A DNA stretch of 6,503 bases from Candidatus Bathyarchaeota archaeon (GTDB taxonomy: Archaea; Thermoproteota; Bathyarchaeia; TCS64), in NCBI GenBank assembly GCA_003662205.1, contig QMXQ01000091.1:1-6503 (forward strand), read 5' to 3'. Each line of letters begins with the position of its first letter. Positions within the stretch are counted from its first letter, which is position 1. Below are positions 5,685 to 6,503 of this stretch, one piece after another. Position numbers and translations under genes: made by a program. The notes beneath the pieces were generated by a model. The model was not told the origin of the DNA. It searched no databases and saw nothing but the letters and a program-made list of their open reading frames with translations.

Positions 5685-5695
5685 AGAAAGAAAAA
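5685..5695 (-). terminator. T-rich tract after folD, candidate archaeal terminator
   Basis: On the minus strand TTTTTCTTTCT occupies 5695-5685, right after the folD stop at 5710-5712 and just before the NAC start codon. This U-rich output is what archaeal polymerase terminates on. It also sits in the initiator region of the NAC promoter, so it could play both roles. Confidence 0.5.
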
Positions 5696-5705
5696 GGGGG
5701 ACTAT

Positions 5706-5715
5706 GCTTTTAAAC
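5706..5715 (-). promoter_or_regulatory. TATA box of the NAC gene, overlapping the folD stop codon
   Basis: On the minus strand GTTTAAAAGC at 5715-5706 includes the TAA stop of folD (5712-5710). Its centre is 29 bases before the NAC GTG at 5682, giving leaderless transcription. It is the best TATA match in the right half of the window. Confidence 0.6.
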
Positions 5716-6503
5716 CCTTGATCGCGCCGCGGCCTTCAGCGTGTTCCTGATGAGCATGGCGATGAGGAGCGGCCCGACGCCGCCGGGGACGGGGGTGATG
5801 GCGGAGGCCACCTCCTTGACCCCCTCGAAGTCGACGTCGCCGTAGACCCTCTTCCCCTCATAGTTGTTGCCGTTGTCCACCACCACGGCGCCCGGCTTCA
5901 CCATGTCGGCGGTGACCGCCCACTTCCGCGCCACATCCACCACCAGCACGTCGGCGTCCCGGGCGTACCCGGCCAGGTCAGGGTCCGACGCCTGGCAGCA
6001 GGTGACCGACGCCTTCATGTTCGTCAACAGGGCTGCTAGCGGCTTCCCCACGATGTTGCTCAGCCCCGCGATGACCCAGTGCTTGCCCTCGGCGTCGATC
6101 TCGTACCTGCGTAGGAGCTCCATGATGGCCTCGACGCCGGCGGGCAGGAAGCACTCCTCGCCCATCAGCAGCTTCCCCAGGGTCGCCGGGCTGAGGCCGT
6201 CCACATCCTTCTCGGGGGCGATGGCCTCAACCGTCGCCAGCTCGTCGAACCCCTCGGGGAGGGGGAGCTGGACCATGACGCCGTGGACCGACGGGTCCCC
6301 GTTCAGCTCCTCGATGAGGCTGAGGAGCTCCTCCTGGGTCGCCTCCTGCAGGTGGTGGAATCGAGCCTCGACGCCGACCTTGCCGCACCGTCTCGCCTTC
6401 ATCTTGACGTATCTCTCGGAGTATTTGTCGTCGCCGACGAGCACCAGCGCCAGGGTGGGCGTGACCCTCTTCCCCTTGAGCTCCTCCGCCCACGCCTTCA
6501 GCT
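5710..6503 (-). CDS. folD: FolD-like methylenetetrahydrofolate dehydrogenase/cyclohydrolase, N-terminus outside window, divergent cofactor half
   Basis: The frame is open to the window edge, with 264 residues seen against about 280-300 usual, so about 20 are missing. The enzyme interconverts methylene-, methenyl- and formyl-tetrahydrofolate in one-carbon metabolism. The catalytic half is intact: Tyr and Lys of the Y-x3-K motif (RYVKMK), VQLPLP, and EKDVDGL. PVPGGVGP is present near the end. The nucleotide-binding half departs from the family: PCTPxG is FLPAG, GRS is GLS (GAS in E. coli), CHSxT is CQASD, AxGxP is DVARKW, DVGIN is DNGNN, and GPMT is GPLL. The fold is clear, but cofactor choice or the dehydrogenase step may differ; this is inference. 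The codon use matches the neighbours. The gene ends inside the NAC promoter and is followed by a T-rich tract, so it is probably a separate unit from NAC. Confidence 0.9.
   Translation of the reverse strand, partial: LKAWAEELKGKRVTPTLALVLVGDDKYSERYVKMKARRCGKVGVEARFHHLQEATQEELLSLIEELNGDPSVHGVMVQLPLPEGFDELATVEAIAPEKDVDGLSPATLGKLLMGEECFLPAGVEAIMELLRRYEIDAEGKHWVIAGLSNIVGKPLAALLTNMKASVTCCQASDPDLAGYARDADVLVVDVARKWAVTADMVKPGAVVVDNGNNYEGKRVYGDVDFEGVKEVASAITPVPGGVGPLLIAMLIRNTLKAAARSRV

Overview
This GC-rich window is archaeal. The clearest markers are an archaeal nascent polypeptide-associated complex (NAC) protein with a UBA tail, an autoantigen-p27-type zinc-ribbon protein, a short beta-CASP nuclease of the COG1236 type, and an aconitase-X swivel subunit of the kind used in the archaeal mevalonate pathway. 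Several genes also have a TATA-like box about 28-32 bases ahead of the start codon and no clear Shine-Dalgarno, the pattern of leaderless archaeal transcripts. The lineage cannot be fixed from this window. An uncultured Bathyarchaeia-like or Thermoplasmata-like genome would fit, but that is a guess.

Layout, left part (+ strand): the 3' end of the aconitase-X small subunit (1-314); a 164-base AT-richer spacer with a perfect 16-bp palindrome, an 8-bp palindrome and a 9-bp direct repeat; then a complete M24 (aminopeptidase P/prolidase-like) protein (479-1627). The M24 protein keeps all five metal ligands but has Phe where the family has its conserved active-site His. Middle: a small membrane protein on the - strand (1653-1889), probably with a coding extension in another frame up to 1965. 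Divergent from it are thymidylate kinase (2112-2726) and a ten-helix DMT/EamA transporter (2759-3616), both on the + strand.

Right part (- strand, in order of transcription): folD, truncated by the window edge (6503-5710); NAC (5682-5329); the beta-CASP nuclease (5270-4062); and the zinc-ribbon protein (3984-3619), which converges on the transporter with a 2-base gap. NAC and the nuclease look co-transcribed, joining nascent-chain handling with RNA or DNA processing. folD and the zinc-ribbon gene appear to be separate units.

I see no CRISPR array, insertion sequence, tRNA, rRNA or recognisable defence system. The items most worth a second look are the substituted M24 active site, the divergent nucleotide-binding half of FolD, the extra C-terminal domain on the nuclease, the probable frame break in the small membrane gene, the palindrome cluster ahead of the M24 gene, and two places where a stop codon lies inside the next gene's TATA box.
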